From Methanomassiliicoccaceae archaeon UBA71 (GTDB lineage: Archaea > Thermoplasmatota > Thermoplasmata > Methanomassiliicoccales > Methanomethylophilaceae), in the NCBI GenBank assembly GCA_002504405.1, contig DARO01000006.1, positions 31,450-95,449 on the forward strand: 64,000 nucleotides of DNA, written 5' to 3'. Positions 41,018 to 50,108 of this stretch are shown piece after piece. The position numbers and the translations under genes are program-made. The notes under the pieces were generated by a model. It made no database searches. It was not told the DNA's origin and was given only the letters and a program-made list of their open reading frames with translations. Positions within the stretch are counted from its first letter, which is position 1. Each line of letters begins with the position of its first letter.

Positions 41018-43297
41018 ATGGGCATCGGATCCGTCATCAAGGCAGCGGCGGCGCTGGCCGTCCTCATGGCAATCGTCGTGGTCCCGATGTCCTCCGACGA
41101 GTCGGATGCCTACGAGGCCGAGTTCACCGCGGAGATAACCCTGGACCTGGGAGAGTACGTGAGCATCGACGTCCAGGACCACATCGGCGACTACAGCTTC
41201 AAATACTGCATGAACACGAAGTACTCCAGCGACGACCGCCTGCCCACCGGGCTCACCAGGGACGGGAGCATCGTCTCCGGGACCCCGACGAAGATAGGCG
41301 AGTACGTCACGCAGTACGAGTTCACCGATTCCTCGGTGTCCCTGTGGCGCGACGTGAAGCTCGTCGTCTACTGGACGGTCGAGGACCTGCCCGAGGAGTA
41401 CACCGTCACCTACGACGCGGGCATCGGCAGGGTCAACGGCTCCGGCACGTGGAGCGAGACCATAACCGAGGGCACCTACGCGTCCCTGCCGAATGCGGTC
41501 CACTCGTCCGGCGCGTACACGTTCAAAGGCTGGTCCCTCTCCGAGACCTCAGCCTCCACCATCGGATCGCTCGGGGTGACGTCCGACGTGACCCTGTACG
41601 CCGTGTGGGAGAGGAACACCGTGTCCGTCGGATCCGTGACAGCCACCATATCCCACGACCAGTCCTCGTCGGTCCCGGTGGTCACGGACCCCGAAGACGC
41701 CAGGATATCCGTGTCGGATTACGGCGGGCTGTCGCAGGGCAACGTGAGGGTGTCCAACCGCACCCTGATACTGGACATGACCGGCGTGGAGCCCGGCACG
41801 TACTACGTGACGATATCGGCCAGCAGCACCGGCTACTACACCGGCACCGCCACCGTCACCGTCAGGGTGCCGATAACCATCGTCAAGCCCATAGAGTACA
41901 CCCTGTCGCAGGGCGACCTCTTCTCGTACACGCCGGTGACCAACCCTTCGAACGCGTCCGTCGGCCTCCTGTCCGTGATGATCGACGGCGTCCCCGCGGA
42001 CACGGACCTCCGCGTCTCCGGAAGGACCATCACCGGCATCCTGGAGGACCCGGGGACGTACGAGATCTCCTACCGCGCGTACCTGGACGGGTACGTGGAG
42101 GTGGTGAACTCCGTCATCGTCTACGTCTCCGACAGGTCCGACGTCCCCGGCACGGGCTCCCCGTCCGTCGCATCGGTCACCGCATCCGCCAGGGCTTCCG
42201 AGCCCAGGGTGTTCGACTTCGTGGCCATCGGCGGAACGAACGTGTCGAACTACGTCTGGTCGGTGGACGGGAAGACGTTCGCCTCGTCGTCGGAGACCGC
42301 CCTGTACGAGTTCCCCGCATCGGGGATCTACACGGTGGCCTGCACCGCCAGGGGATTCGACGGGTCCGAGGTCACACTGGAGATCACGGTGGTCTGCAGG
42401 GACAACTACCACAGGGAGGCCGCATGGTCCGGAGTCGGGTACGCGTACATCGTCGAAGGCGATGCGGGCGTCGAGGTGCCGGACCAATGCCCGTTGAAGG
42501 GGACGGTCGAGACCATCGACGGCATGGTGTTCACGGTCCTCTCCGGGACCCCCTCCGAGGAGGACGTCGGCAGCTCCTTCGACGTTAGTGTCGGAGGAGA
42601 GTCTTGGATGGTCACCGTCTACGGGGCGGAGGTCTCCGCGCCCACGGCATCGTTCTCGGTGACCGTGGACGGCTACACCGCCAAGGCCGTGTTCACGGGC
42701 CTCCGCGCGTCGTTCCACATGTTCGACTTCGACGGGGACGGCACGTTCGAGGACGGTTCGGAATTCCGGTACGACCGCCCCGGAAGGTACACCGTCGTGT
42801 GCAAGGCCGTGAACAACGTCTCCGAGGTCACGTCCACGGCGTACGTCGAGGTGGACATCGTCCCGCAGGAGGACACCACCCTGGACGGCCTCACCGACTT
42901 CCACATCGGCGTCGGGGAGAGGATGCACATCTCAGTCTCGATCGGGGACGGCGACGTGCTGTCCGTATCCGGTTCGGCGGCGTCCTTCGTCACCGTCGAG
43001 GGGTCCACCCTCGTGGTCGCCCCCGTGGAGTCCGGCGTGTTCGACCTCACCGTCACGGTCACCCATCCGGACGGGACCTCCGAGTCCAGGACCGTCGAGG
43101 TCACCGTGAAGCACGAGGGGCCCGACCCGGTCCCGGACTCCGGAGGGGACCTCACCGCGGTCATGGTGCTGATCTCGCTGGCGTCCGTGGGTTCGATAGC
43201 GGGGTTCCTCGTCTACGACACCCGCGCAGGGAAGGCGTCCGGCGGGCGCCGCTCACCCCGGACCAGGTTAGGGAGCGGATGGGGGCGCAGGAGATGA
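41018..43297 (+). CDS. Secreted, membrane-anchored spike-like protein A
   Basis: 759 residues. Signal peptide AAALAVLMAIVVVPMSSDESDA; an He_PIG-like Ig module (RLPTGLTRDGSIVSGTPT); an InlB-type repeat (YTVTYDAGIG ... FKGWSLSE ... VTLYAVWE); several further beta-sandwich modules; C-terminal helix LTAVMVLISLASVGSIAGFL and a basic tail. It has the architecture of a surface spike. The stop overlaps the next gene. Confidence 0.8.
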   Translation: MGIGSVIKAAAALAVLMAIVVVPMSSDESDAYEAEFTAEITLDLGEYVSIDVQDHIGDYSFKYCMNTKYSSDDRLPTGLTRDGSIVSGTPTKIGEYVTQYEFTDSSVSLWRDVKLVVYWTVEDLPEEYTVTYDAGIGRVNGSGTWSETITEGTYASLPNAVHSSGAYTFKGWSLSETSASTIGSLGVTSDVTLYAVWERNTVSVGSVTATISHDQSSSVPVVTDPEDARISVSDYGGLSQGNVRVSNRTLILDMTGVEPGTYYVTISASSTGYYTGTATVTVRVPITIVKPIEYTLSQGDLFSYTPVTNPSNASVGLLSVMIDGVPADTDLRVSGRTITGILEDPGTYEISYRAYLDGYVEVVNSVIVYVSDRSDVPGTGSPSVASVTASARASEPRVFDFVAIGGTNVSNYVWSVDGKTFASSSETALYEFPASGIYTVACTARGFDGSEVTLEITVVCRDNYHREAAWSGVGYAYIVEGDAGVEVPDQCPLKGTVETIDGMVFTVLSGTPSEEDVGSSFDVSVGGESWMVTVYGAEVSAPTASFSVTVDGYTAKAVFTGLRASFHMFDFDGDGTFEDGSEFRYDRPGRYTVVCKAVNNVSEVTSTAYVEVDIVPQEDTTLDGLTDFHIGVGERMHISVSIGDGDVLSVSGSAASFVTVEGSTLVVAPVESGVFDLTVTVTHPDGTSESRTVEVTVKHEGPDPVPDSGGDLTAVMVLISLASVGSIAGFLVYDTRAGKASGGRRSPRTRLGSGWGRRR

Positions 43298-43458
43298 CCG
43301 ACGTCCAGATCCCGATAACCACGGTGTGGGACGTGATCGCCGACGCCCTGGACGACCCCTGGTTCTGGATGGTCTCTCTGGGCGCGACCCTGTGCCTCGC
43401 CCTGGCCTTCAGGTACCTCCACGACAGGGGGTGCCGCCGATGCCGATCCCCGCGATAG
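43294..43458 (+). CDS. Single-span small membrane protein
   Basis: 54 residues: MTDVQIPITTVWDVIADAL, then a helix WFWMVSLGATLCLALAFRYL and a basic Cys-containing tail CRRCRSPR. Starts with an ATGA overlap with spike A and overlaps the next gene by 19 nt. The only stop here is TAG. Confidence 0.6.
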   Translation: MTDVQIPITTVWDVIADALDDPWFWMVSLGATLCLALAFRYLHDRGCRRCRSPR

Positions 43459-45158
43459 TGGGCACCATCGTGTCCGTCCTCGGATGGATAGGCATCGACC
43501 TGGGCATCTCCTGGCTGACCAAGGGTGACCTCCAGGTCGAGTACGTCCGCGGTCTGGACTTCCCCTCCTTCATAGAGCTCTACTGGCTGTCGCTGCTCCT
43601 CTACGGGGCGGCGATGCTGGCGGTGCTCAGGATCGCACTGCCCGGGAACGCATGCGGGCGCGGCCCCCGCCATCGAGGCCGCGACAAACAGCTTGATACA
43701 ATGAGCGAAACGAGTTACATCACGGCCCTCGTCGCCGCCCTCGCGAGCATCATCGCCGCCGTGTCCCTCATACCCGTGAGCGACGCGGTCGGGGAGGACC
43801 TCTCCGGGACATACGGCGAGGCGACCGTGATCGAGATAGCACCCGGGTTCGAGTGGCGCTACACGCCCTCCTTCCCGGACGACCTGACAGAATACGTGAC
43901 GGTGTCCCTGAAGGTCAACGACTCGGGGATAGGGTACGTCGACGGGAGGATGGTCGTGGTGACCATACCCGGGGACGCGCTCCCGGGCACGACATACAAC
44001 GTCGTCATCGAGGCGTCCATGACCGAGCCGGTCGAGCAGACCGCGTACCAGTACGTGAGGTTCGTCGTGGTCGACGGACTGAGCGTCAGCGGGACCATCA
44101 ACGACATCATCTCCGGGACGAGGATCGACTTCTCCCCCATCGGCCAGTCCGACATGGGGGACATAACCTGGACCGTCAAGGCGGGGACCGAGCTCCCCGA
44201 GGGCCTCGAACTTGCCGACGGCAAGGTGTCCGGAACACCCACCGGAATCGGACCGCAGACCGTGTCCCTGACCGCCAGCTGCATGGGCGAGACCGCCGAC
44301 CTCGTGGTGACGTTCACCGTCTACTCCGAGATCGTCGGCGACTCCGAGGAGACCATCGCCTCCTACGGGACCCCCGTCTCTTCTAGAGCGATAACCAACG
44401 CCGAGGACATCGGCGTCATCTGGACAGTCTCCGGGGGGACCCTTCCCGCGGGATTCTCCCTCGACTCTGCGACCGGTGTGGTCAGCGGGTCCTCCGCCGA
44501 GGTGAAGGAGACCGTCGTCACCATAACCGGGACCAGCACCCACGGCCCCGAGCAGACCGTGACCAAGCAGATCGCCATCCGCTCCGAGCCCGACCTCGTC
44601 CTCTCCTCGGAGGACGGCATCCTCACCTACCTGGACAACGCCGATGCCGTGACGGCCACCGTCGCCGCCACCCAGACCTCCCGGATCTCCTGGCAGGTCT
44701 CCGGATACGACGGGGCCACGGTCTCCGACGGGGTCGTCTCCGTCGTCAGCCCCGCGACCGCCGGTATGGGACAGGAACTGACGGTCACCGCCACCACCGC
44801 ATACGGGCAGACCGAGACCGTCCGTGTCGACCTGGACGTCGAGGACACCCTGACCATCTCAGGCGACGACCTCGTCAGCGCCATCGTCGGAACCCCGAAG
44901 CTCACATCGGCATTCGCTATCGGAGGGGGCTCCTCCAACATCCTTGCCGCATCCACCGGGACCGTCGGTCTTGCAGCCACAATCCAGGACGGATGCCTGA
45001 GCGTTCAGAGCGCCTCCCCGATGCAGGACGCCGAAGTCACCGTCACAGTCACGTCCGCTGCGGGACAGTCCGCTTCCGCGACTGTCACCGTGGACGTGTA
45101 CAACGTCCTGGTTTTCAACTCCCAGCCCGCCGGCGGTGCCGTGATCTACCCGATGTGA
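43440..45158 (+). CDS. Two-span membrane head fused to secreted Ig-like protein B
   Basis: One open frame of 572 residues. Residues 1-65 form two transmembrane helices (AIVGTIVSVLGWIGIDLGIS; ELYWLSLLLYGAAMLAVL). At residue 88 (ATG 43701) a second, signal-peptide-like start occurs (MSETSYITALVAALASIIAA ... VSDAVGED), followed by Ig/He_PIG modules (LPEGLELADGKVSGTPTG; LPAGFSLDSATGVVSGS). The C-terminus lacks a helix and ends FNSQPAGGAVIYPM. Either a true fusion or two products from one frame. Confidence 0.65.
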   Translation: MPIPAIVGTIVSVLGWIGIDLGISWLTKGDLQVEYVRGLDFPSFIELYWLSLLLYGAAMLAVLRIALPGNACGRGPRHRGRDKQLDTMSETSYITALVAALASIIAAVSLIPVSDAVGEDLSGTYGEATVIEIAPGFEWRYTPSFPDDLTEYVTVSLKVNDSGIGYVDGRMVVVTIPGDALPGTTYNVVIEASMTEPVEQTAYQYVRFVVVDGLSVSGTINDIISGTRIDFSPIGQSDMGDITWTVKAGTELPEGLELADGKVSGTPTGIGPQTVSLTASCMGETADLVVTFTVYSEIVGDSEETIASYGTPVSSRAITNAEDIGVIWTVSGGTLPAGFSLDSATGVVSGSSAEVKETVVTITGTSTHGPEQTVTKQIAIRSEPDLVLSSEDGILTYLDNADAVTATVAATQTSRISWQVSGYDGATVSDGVVSVVSPATAGMGQELTVTATTAYGQTETVRVDLDVEDTLTISGDDLVSAIVGTPKLTSAFAIGGGSSNILAASTGTVGLAATIQDGCLSVQSASPMQDAEVTVTVTSAAGQSASATVTVDVYNVLVFNSQPAGGAVIYPM

Positions 45159-46732
45159 TGGCCATGAATGAGAACAGGAGGCTGATGTCGGCGCTCGCCC
45201 TATTCGCCGTGACGGCGATGGTGCTGTTGTCCTGCGTGTCGCTTGCATCCGAGGAGTCGGACGCCGTCGCGGGCACCTTCACCGGCGGGACCAACGTCAG
45301 CTCCCCGACGAACCCCTACACGGAGATCAACTGCGACATCTCCGACCTCGAGGTCAGCTTCGCCTTCGACACATGGGAGGTGTACTACGTCGAGCTCGGC
45401 TCGTACCTGAAGGTCACCGGATTCGGCCCGGACTACGGTCGCGACTACGACACAGGCCATCTGGTCCTGACCATGGTCGACGGCATCTGGACCGGCGACG
45501 AGATCCGCGCGTACTTCTACGACACGGGAAGGGCCACGCTCCAGACCGCCGAGGACTACTTCGTGATCTTCGAGGTGGTCTGCACCAACGACACCAAGGT
45601 ACAGTCCATCACGGTCACCGGGGCGTCCTCCGGGACGTACACCACCGGGTACCGCCCCGACGGCCCCAACTACGAGAAGGACCTGATGATCTACACCACC
45701 CCCAGGTACAGCGCGGACCCCGCCCCGACCACTTCGGTGAGGATCACGCAGACCTCCGGGTTCGACGTGGCGGACCTCAGGCACGGGATCTCGGCCTCCG
45801 GGCTGGTCCCCTACCTGCACTTCACCCCCATAGGCATCGGGACGGCGACGTTCCTGATCGAGGCCACCGACGGCGGTGGGGCGTCCACGACGCTCACCGT
45901 GGTCGTCAACGAGTACGTGACCGGGACCCTGACGTTCAACGCCAACGGGGGCTCGGGGGCGCCTGCGGACATGGAGGACGAGTCCTACACGGGCAAGTTC
46001 TACTACGAGATCCCCCAGCAGGAGCCCGTCCGTTCCGGATACGGGTTCCTGGGATGGGCGGAGAGCAGGTACGCGACGGAGCCGGAGTACTTCTACGACG
46101 GCCAGAACGACCTGGGATGGAGGTACTCCACGTCCTCCGCTGCGTCCACCCTGTACGCGGTGTGGGAGCAGACGGTTCAGACGTACACCGCATCCCTGGT
46201 GTACGACGCGAACGGAGGGTCCGGGGCCCCCGCGAGCCAGACCTCCTCCATTACGGGGACGTCCCCGTCGGGGTCCAAGTCGTTCATCGTGACGGACGAC
46301 GTCCTCGTGCGCGACGGATGCGTCTGTGTCGGATGGGCGCTGTCCTCCGGTGCGGCGACCGCCCAGTACCACGCCGGCGATTCGGTGTCGGTGTCCTACG
46401 GGTCCTCCCTCACACTCTACGCGGTGTGGGAGCAGGCCTCGATCACCATGACCGGCTCCCCCAACGGGTTCGGGGTCGTGGGGACCTCCTGGAGCTACGC
46501 CCCGACCCTGAGCGTCGACGGGTGCACGCTCAGCGTGAGCGGCGCATCCTGGATGGTGGTCTCCGGAGACACCGTCGTGGGCACGCCCACATCCGCAGGG
46601 ACCTTCGAGATAACCGTGACGGCGCAGAAGGCGGGATACCAGTCCGCGACCCAGACGTTCACCGTCAAGGTCCTCTCCAACCTGTCCTTCCGGTCCTCTC
46701 CCGAGGGAGGTGCGATAATCTATGCAGTCTAA
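45158..46732 (+). CDS. Secreted InlB-repeat protein C
   Basis: 524 residues, start overlapping the previous stop (TGATG). Signal peptide LMSALALFAVTAMVLLSCVS; beta-rich N-terminal half; two InlB-type repeats (LTFNANGGSGAP ... GFLGWAES ... TLYAVWE and LVYDANGGSGAP ... VGWALSSG ... TLYAVWE); a closing Ig module. No C-terminal helix; ends LSFRSSPEGGAIIYAV, like protein B. Probably virion or cell surface. Confidence 0.8.
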   Translation: MAMNENRRLMSALALFAVTAMVLLSCVSLASEESDAVAGTFTGGTNVSSPTNPYTEINCDISDLEVSFAFDTWEVYYVELGSYLKVTGFGPDYGRDYDTGHLVLTMVDGIWTGDEIRAYFYDTGRATLQTAEDYFVIFEVVCTNDTKVQSITVTGASSGTYTTGYRPDGPNYEKDLMIYTTPRYSADPAPTTSVRITQTSGFDVADLRHGISASGLVPYLHFTPIGIGTATFLIEATDGGGASTTLTVVVNEYVTGTLTFNANGGSGAPADMEDESYTGKFYYEIPQQEPVRSGYGFLGWAESRYATEPEYFYDGQNDLGWRYSTSSAASTLYAVWEQTVQTYTASLVYDANGGSGAPASQTSSITGTSPSGSKSFIVTDDVLVRDGCVCVGWALSSGAATAQYHAGDSVSVSYGSSLTLYAVWEQASITMTGSPNGFGVVGTSWSYAPTLSVDGCTLSVSGASWMVVSGDTVVGTPTSAGTFEITVTAQKAGYQSATQTFTVKVLSNLSFRSSPEGGAIIYAV

Positions 46733-47675
46733 GAATATCATCATGGCAGCGACGGCCCTGGCCGTCATCTCCCTCGTCCTGTCGGCGATCCCGCTCGACC
46801 CCGCTTCGGCGGAGGATCAGGACTACGACGTGGACTACGGGAGCTTCTACAGCTACACGCTGCAGTTCGTGTTCGACGGGAGCAACGCCGAGACCATCGA
46901 GTGGGACTTCGGCGACGGCTCCCCGGTGTCGACGGAGTGGAACCCCTCCCACACCTATTCCGAGGAGGGTGTCTACTACGTGACGCAGACAACAACCAAC
47001 TCCTACAACGGGGGCTCCACCACGGTGGAAGTCTACAGGGCGGCGGTGATGGGATTCCCCGTCATCACCTTCGACTCCATGGGCGGGCCCCAGGTCCAGG
47101 AGATACGGCAGAGTGCCTACGGCGTCCCCGCAACCAAGCCGGCGGACCCCGTCAGGTCCGGGTACGGGTTCGGGGGATGGTTCACGTCCTCGGAGCTCAC
47201 GGATGAGTACGACTGGTCCTCCGATGTGAAGAGGTCGTTCACCCTGTACGCGAAGTGGATCCCCACGGGCCCCGTGGTCCCGGGGACTTTCGAGATCGCC
47301 TTCGACGTCAACGGCGGCTCCGTGGACGTCCCGACCGTTTCCGCGGATTCGGGATCGTCCATTGTCCTGCCGTCCTACGGCGGCACGAAGGACGGGTACG
47401 GGTTCGCCGGATGGCTAATCGGGGATATGATCCTCCAGCCCGGGGACTCCGTCACCGTCACCGGTGATATGAAGGTCACCGCGGTATGGGAGGAGTCCCC
47501 CGGAGGCGATGATGGACCCGACGGGCCGGAGGGTCCCGGGGACGGCGCCGACGACGCGCCCGCAGACGGATCGGACGGGATCCTCGAGGCGCTGATCCTA
47601 CTCGGGATCGTCATCGTGGCGATCGTCCTGGCCGCGTACGCGTACCACGTCCGCGACGGCGGAGAGAGGCGCTGA
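46722..47675 (+). CDS. Secreted PKD/InlB-repeat protein D with C-terminal anchor
   Basis: 317 residues. Signal peptide IIMAATALAVISLVLSAIPL; a PKD-like domain with WDFGDGSPVSTEWNPSHTYS; two InlB-type repeats (ITFDSMGGPQVQEI ... YAKW; IAFDVNGGSVDVP ... VTAVWEE); a Gly/Asp/Pro-rich spacer; C-terminal helix EALILLGIVIVAIVLAAYAY with RDGGERR tail. Overlaps the previous gene by 11 nt. Confidence 0.8.
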   Translation: MQSKNIIMAATALAVISLVLSAIPLDPASAEDQDYDVDYGSFYSYTLQFVFDGSNAETIEWDFGDGSPVSTEWNPSHTYSEEGVYYVTQTTTNSYNGGSTTVEVYRAAVMGFPVITFDSMGGPQVQEIRQSAYGVPATKPADPVRSGYGFGGWFTSSELTDEYDWSSDVKRSFTLYAKWIPTGPVVPGTFEIAFDVNGGSVDVPTVSADSGSSIVLPSYGGTKDGYGFAGWLIGDMILQPGDSVTVTGDMKVTAVWEESPGGDDGPDGPEGPGDGADDAPADGSDGILEALILLGIVIVAIVLAAYAYHVRDGGERR

Positions 47676-47676
47676 G

Positions 47677-48144
47677 ATGTCCGCCTGGAGCAGCATCGCG
47701 AAGGCCCTCTCCAAGCTCGTCAGGGGAGGCGGGGGCAAGGTCGCGGCATCCGGGGCGGCCGAGGCGGCCCAGGCGGGAACCAAGGTGATCCTGACCTGGG
47801 GCAACGCCTTCAAGGTCGCCGTGGTCGGGTGCTTCTCCTACCTCTTCCTCACCGGGGGGCTGTCCAACGTGGTGTCCACCACGCTGGGCATCCCCGAGGA
47901 GGTGGCCCAGGTGATCGTCATCGTGGTGTTCGTGTTCCTGCTGGCACTGGCCGTCCGCTACCTCGTGAACTACGCCCGCGACAGGATGGACCTGAAGCAG
48001 GAGTACCTGGACACTCCTATCCTCACGAGGCGCTCCGGGCAGGACTACGGAAACCAGAGGTCCGGTCAGCAGTACTTCGGGCCCAGACAGGGATGCTACG
48101 ACCGCAGATACTACGACGGCTCCGACTGGAGGAGATACAGATGA
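47677..48144 (+). CDS. Two-span membrane protein, candidate virion membrane protein
   Basis: 155 residues. An Ala/Gly-rich start with a basic amphipathic helix (SIAKALSKLVRGGGGKVAAS), two hydrophobic helices (about 48-66, 78-98: VAQVIVIVVFVFLLALAVRY), and an Arg/Tyr/Gln-rich cytosolic tail (CYDRRYYDGSDWRRYR). Directly follows protein D. Small multi-span proteins with charged tails are typical of virion membranes; inference only. Confidence 0.7.
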   Translation: MSAWSSIAKALSKLVRGGGGKVAASGAAEAAQAGTKVILTWGNAFKVAVVGCFSYLFLTGGLSNVVSTTLGIPEEVAQVIVIVVFVFLLALAVRYLVNYARDRMDLKQEYLDTPILTRRSGQDYGNQRSGQQYFGPRQGCYDRRYYDGSDWRRYR

Positions 48145-48416
48145 TGTGGATACCTCTGATGTCGGGGATCATCAACGCGGTGTTCATCCTGGATCTCATC
48201 GTGACGCTCTCCACGGGCGACGACCTGGCCCACCTCCTGCTGGACGCATCGGGGAACACGGTGGCCTCCGCGATAACGGAGAACATCCCCACCGACCCGG
48301 CGGTGTTCTGGCTGCTGTCCGGGTTCATCCTGGTGTTCGTGTGCGCCATCGAGTGCCTGCTGATCTACATCGCGTTCTACTCGGACATCTCCAAGTGCAG
48401 GGGGGCGATGGGATGA
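48141..48416 (+). CDS. Two-span small membrane protein
   Basis: 91 residues: MMWIPLMSGIINAVFILDLI, an acidic loop, and FWLLSGFILVFVCAIECLLI with a short KCRGAMG tail. ATGA overlap with the previous gene. Confidence 0.65.
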   Translation: MMWIPLMSGIINAVFILDLIVTLSTGDDLAHLLLDASGNTVASAITENIPTDPAVFWLLSGFILVFVCAIECLLIYIAFYSDISKCRGAMG

Positions 48417-48598
48417 ACGTCCCCAGGATAACCGTCGGGCTGCTGCTCTTCGTGGGCTCCGCGTGGCTGGTGCCCCTCATATCCGGGATGCTGGACATGG
48501 ACGAGGCCCTGGTGTTCTCCACCGTAGGCAGCGTCATGGCGTTCGCCGGAGGAATGATCCTCTACTCGGGGGTGAGGAAATGTCCGCGCTGGTACTGA
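48413..48598 (+). CDS. Two-span small membrane protein
   Basis: 61 residues: MNVPRITVGLLLFVGSAWLV, a DMDEAL loop, and VGSVMAFAGGMILYSGVRKC. ATGA overlap with the previous gene. Confidence 0.6.
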   Translation: MNVPRITVGLLLFVGSAWLVPLISGMLDMDEALVFSTVGSVMAFAGGMILYSGVRKCPRWY

Positions 48599-48690
48599 TC
48601 CTCTGCCTGATAGGGGCCTTCATCGGGTTCAGATGGAGCTTCTCCAGGTGCCTCCTGAAGGCGCAGACGCAGGTGAGCGATGTACTCTGA
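48580..48690 (+). CDS. 36-residue single-span membrane protein
   Basis: MSALVLILCLIGAFIGFRWS followed by a basic tail ending TQVSDVL. GGGGTGAGG lies just before the ATG, and it overlaps both neighbours. Size and layout are like a major coat protein of filamentous viruses, but this is only a resemblance. Confidence 0.55.
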   Translation: MSALVLILCLIGAFIGFRWSFSRCLLKAQTQVSDVL

Positions 48691-49501
48691 CACCGACCAG
48701 CCGAAGGGGTTCGACCCGACGGCGGACACCGTGCAGGAGCCCCGGCGGGACGCCGTCCCCGAGCAGGCCTACGCCGACATGCCGGGGGAGTCCCCGTGGA
48801 GGAAGGTGGCTGCTATTGCGGCGACCGCATCAGCCGGGTTCTTCGGAGTGTACGTGGCATGGAGGATCCTCGGAACCGACGCCATCGTCCAGGCCCTGCA
48901 GGAGTACTGGCCGGTCCTCCTGTCGCCGATAGCGGGCGCCCTGCTGGCCAGGTCCGTGGTCAGGTCCCTGTACCACCCCTCCGGCAGGGTTCTCATCCAT
49001 CTGGATGTGGAGAACCATCTCCTGAGGGCGGTGTTCGTCCCCGACGACATGTTCCGCTACATCCAGCAGACGGGGAACAACGTGGTGTACCACACCGTGT
49101 CCGGCATCCCCGTCTACCTCGTGGAGGGGATGGACCTCGAACGCGGCATGGTGGACTACGGCTGGGTCCACACGGAGAACGCCCTCGTGGTGATGACCCG
49201 TGAGGACGCCTACCGCAAGTGGTACTCCACGCTCAACCTGGTGATGGAGGAGAACCTCGAACTGATGGTGCACCCGAAGGTAATCGGCCTGGGTTATGCC
49301 AGGTCCTCCCTTAGGAAGCACCTCGACAGGATCTCCTCCGCCCTCGGGCTGATCGAGGCCGACTACGAACCACACGACTCCGACGAGTCGGTCCCGGAGG
49401 ACTACCTGGACCTCACCGTGAGCCCGAGGGATCCCGACGGCGGCCGTCCCCGCAAGGGCATGAGCCGGCGTCATGGAGGTGATTCGGATGGGCGCCAGTA
49501 A
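48680..49501 (+). CDS. Membrane-tethered cytosolic protein of unknown function
   Basis: 273 residues: an acidic N-terminal tail (about 1-40), two hydrophobic helices (VAAIAATASAGFFGVYVAW; WPVLLSPIAGALLARSVV), and a C-terminal soluble alpha/beta domain (RVLIHLDVENHLLRAVFVPD; ALVVMTREDAYRKWYSTLNL) with an acidic/basic tail. It precedes the ATPase, with which it overlaps, and may form its membrane platform. No family recognised. Confidence 0.7.
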   Translation: MYSDTDQPKGFDPTADTVQEPRRDAVPEQAYADMPGESPWRKVAAIAATASAGFFGVYVAWRILGTDAIVQALQEYWPVLLSPIAGALLARSVVRSLYHPSGRVLIHLDVENHLLRAVFVPDDMFRYIQQTGNNVVYHTVSGIPVYLVEGMDLERGMVDYGWVHTENALVVMTREDAYRKWYSTLNLVMEENLELMVHPKVIGLGYARSSLRKHLDRISSALGLIEADYEPHDSDESVPEDYLDLTVSPRDPDGGRPRKGMSRRHGGDSDGRQ

Positions 49502-50108
49502 GGCCGTCGACTACATCTCGGGGATGGAGCACGGTGTCATCATCGCCGTGGGCAGCGGGAAGCAGGGCAAGTCCTGCTCCCTCCACTCCCTGATAGACCT
49601 GTGCTGGCACACCCGTCCGGTGTACCTGCTTGATCCGATGGAGTACGACGTATCCATGTTCCCCGGGTACCGCAGGGTCTCCGACCCCAACGACATCCCC
49701 GTGGGATCCGTGGCCGTCATAGAGGACGTGAACAGGGTGTTCCACTCCCGCGGATCGGGGAAGGATGCGACGCTCCAGCGCTGGCTGGGGATCATCTCCC
49801 ACAAGTCCACCGTGGTGTGCATCACGACCCAATCGATGGCGGGAACAGACATTGAGTTCGTGAGGTCCCAGGACGCGGTGGTCATGTGCAAGAGGATGCA
49901 CGACGAGGACCTGGCGTTCGAGAGGCCGGAGTTCAGGACCAACCAGGTCCTGGCCAACATCTGGATCGGGGAGTCGATAAGGCGGCATCCGGAACTCGAG
50001 CCGAGGAGCTGGTGCTTCTTCCCCCGTTTCAACGAATCCGTCGCGATACCGAAGGTCTGGTGGTGGTCCTACAGGAACAGCCACATGCTCAGGGACGTGA
50101 GACTGTGA
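49488..50108 (+). CDS. Small P-loop ATPase (Zot/HerA-like packaging or assembly ATPase)
   Basis: 206 residues. Walker A GSGKQGKS at residues 22-29, Walker B VAVIED at about 75-80, and a sensor-like CITTQS stretch. GGAGGTGA 5-13 nt before this ATG favours it over one at 49473. The compact RecA fold and position after small membrane proteins recall Zot (pI) of filamentous phages or NTPases of pleolipoviruses, which drive assembly or extrusion. No transmembrane helix of its own, unlike Zot. Confidence 0.7.
   Translation: MGASKAVDYISGMEHGVIIAVGSGKQGKSCSLHSLIDLCWHTRPVYLLDPMEYDVSMFPGYRRVSDPNDIPVGSVAVIEDVNRVFHSRGSGKDATLQRWLGIISHKSTVVCITTQSMAGTDIEFVRSQDAVVMCKRMHDEDLAFERPEFRTNQVLANIWIGESIRRHPELEPRSWCFFPRFNESVAIPKVWWWSYRNSHMLRDVRL

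Noticed and set aside
43456..43458. TAG possibly read as pyrrolysine
   Set aside because: Read-through would enter the overlapping out-of-frame start of the next gene and give a non-protein-like sequence; TAG is more simply a stop here.
45200..46768. 522-codon minus-strand open frame
   Set aside because: Antisense of the InlB-repeat protein C; biased composition only.
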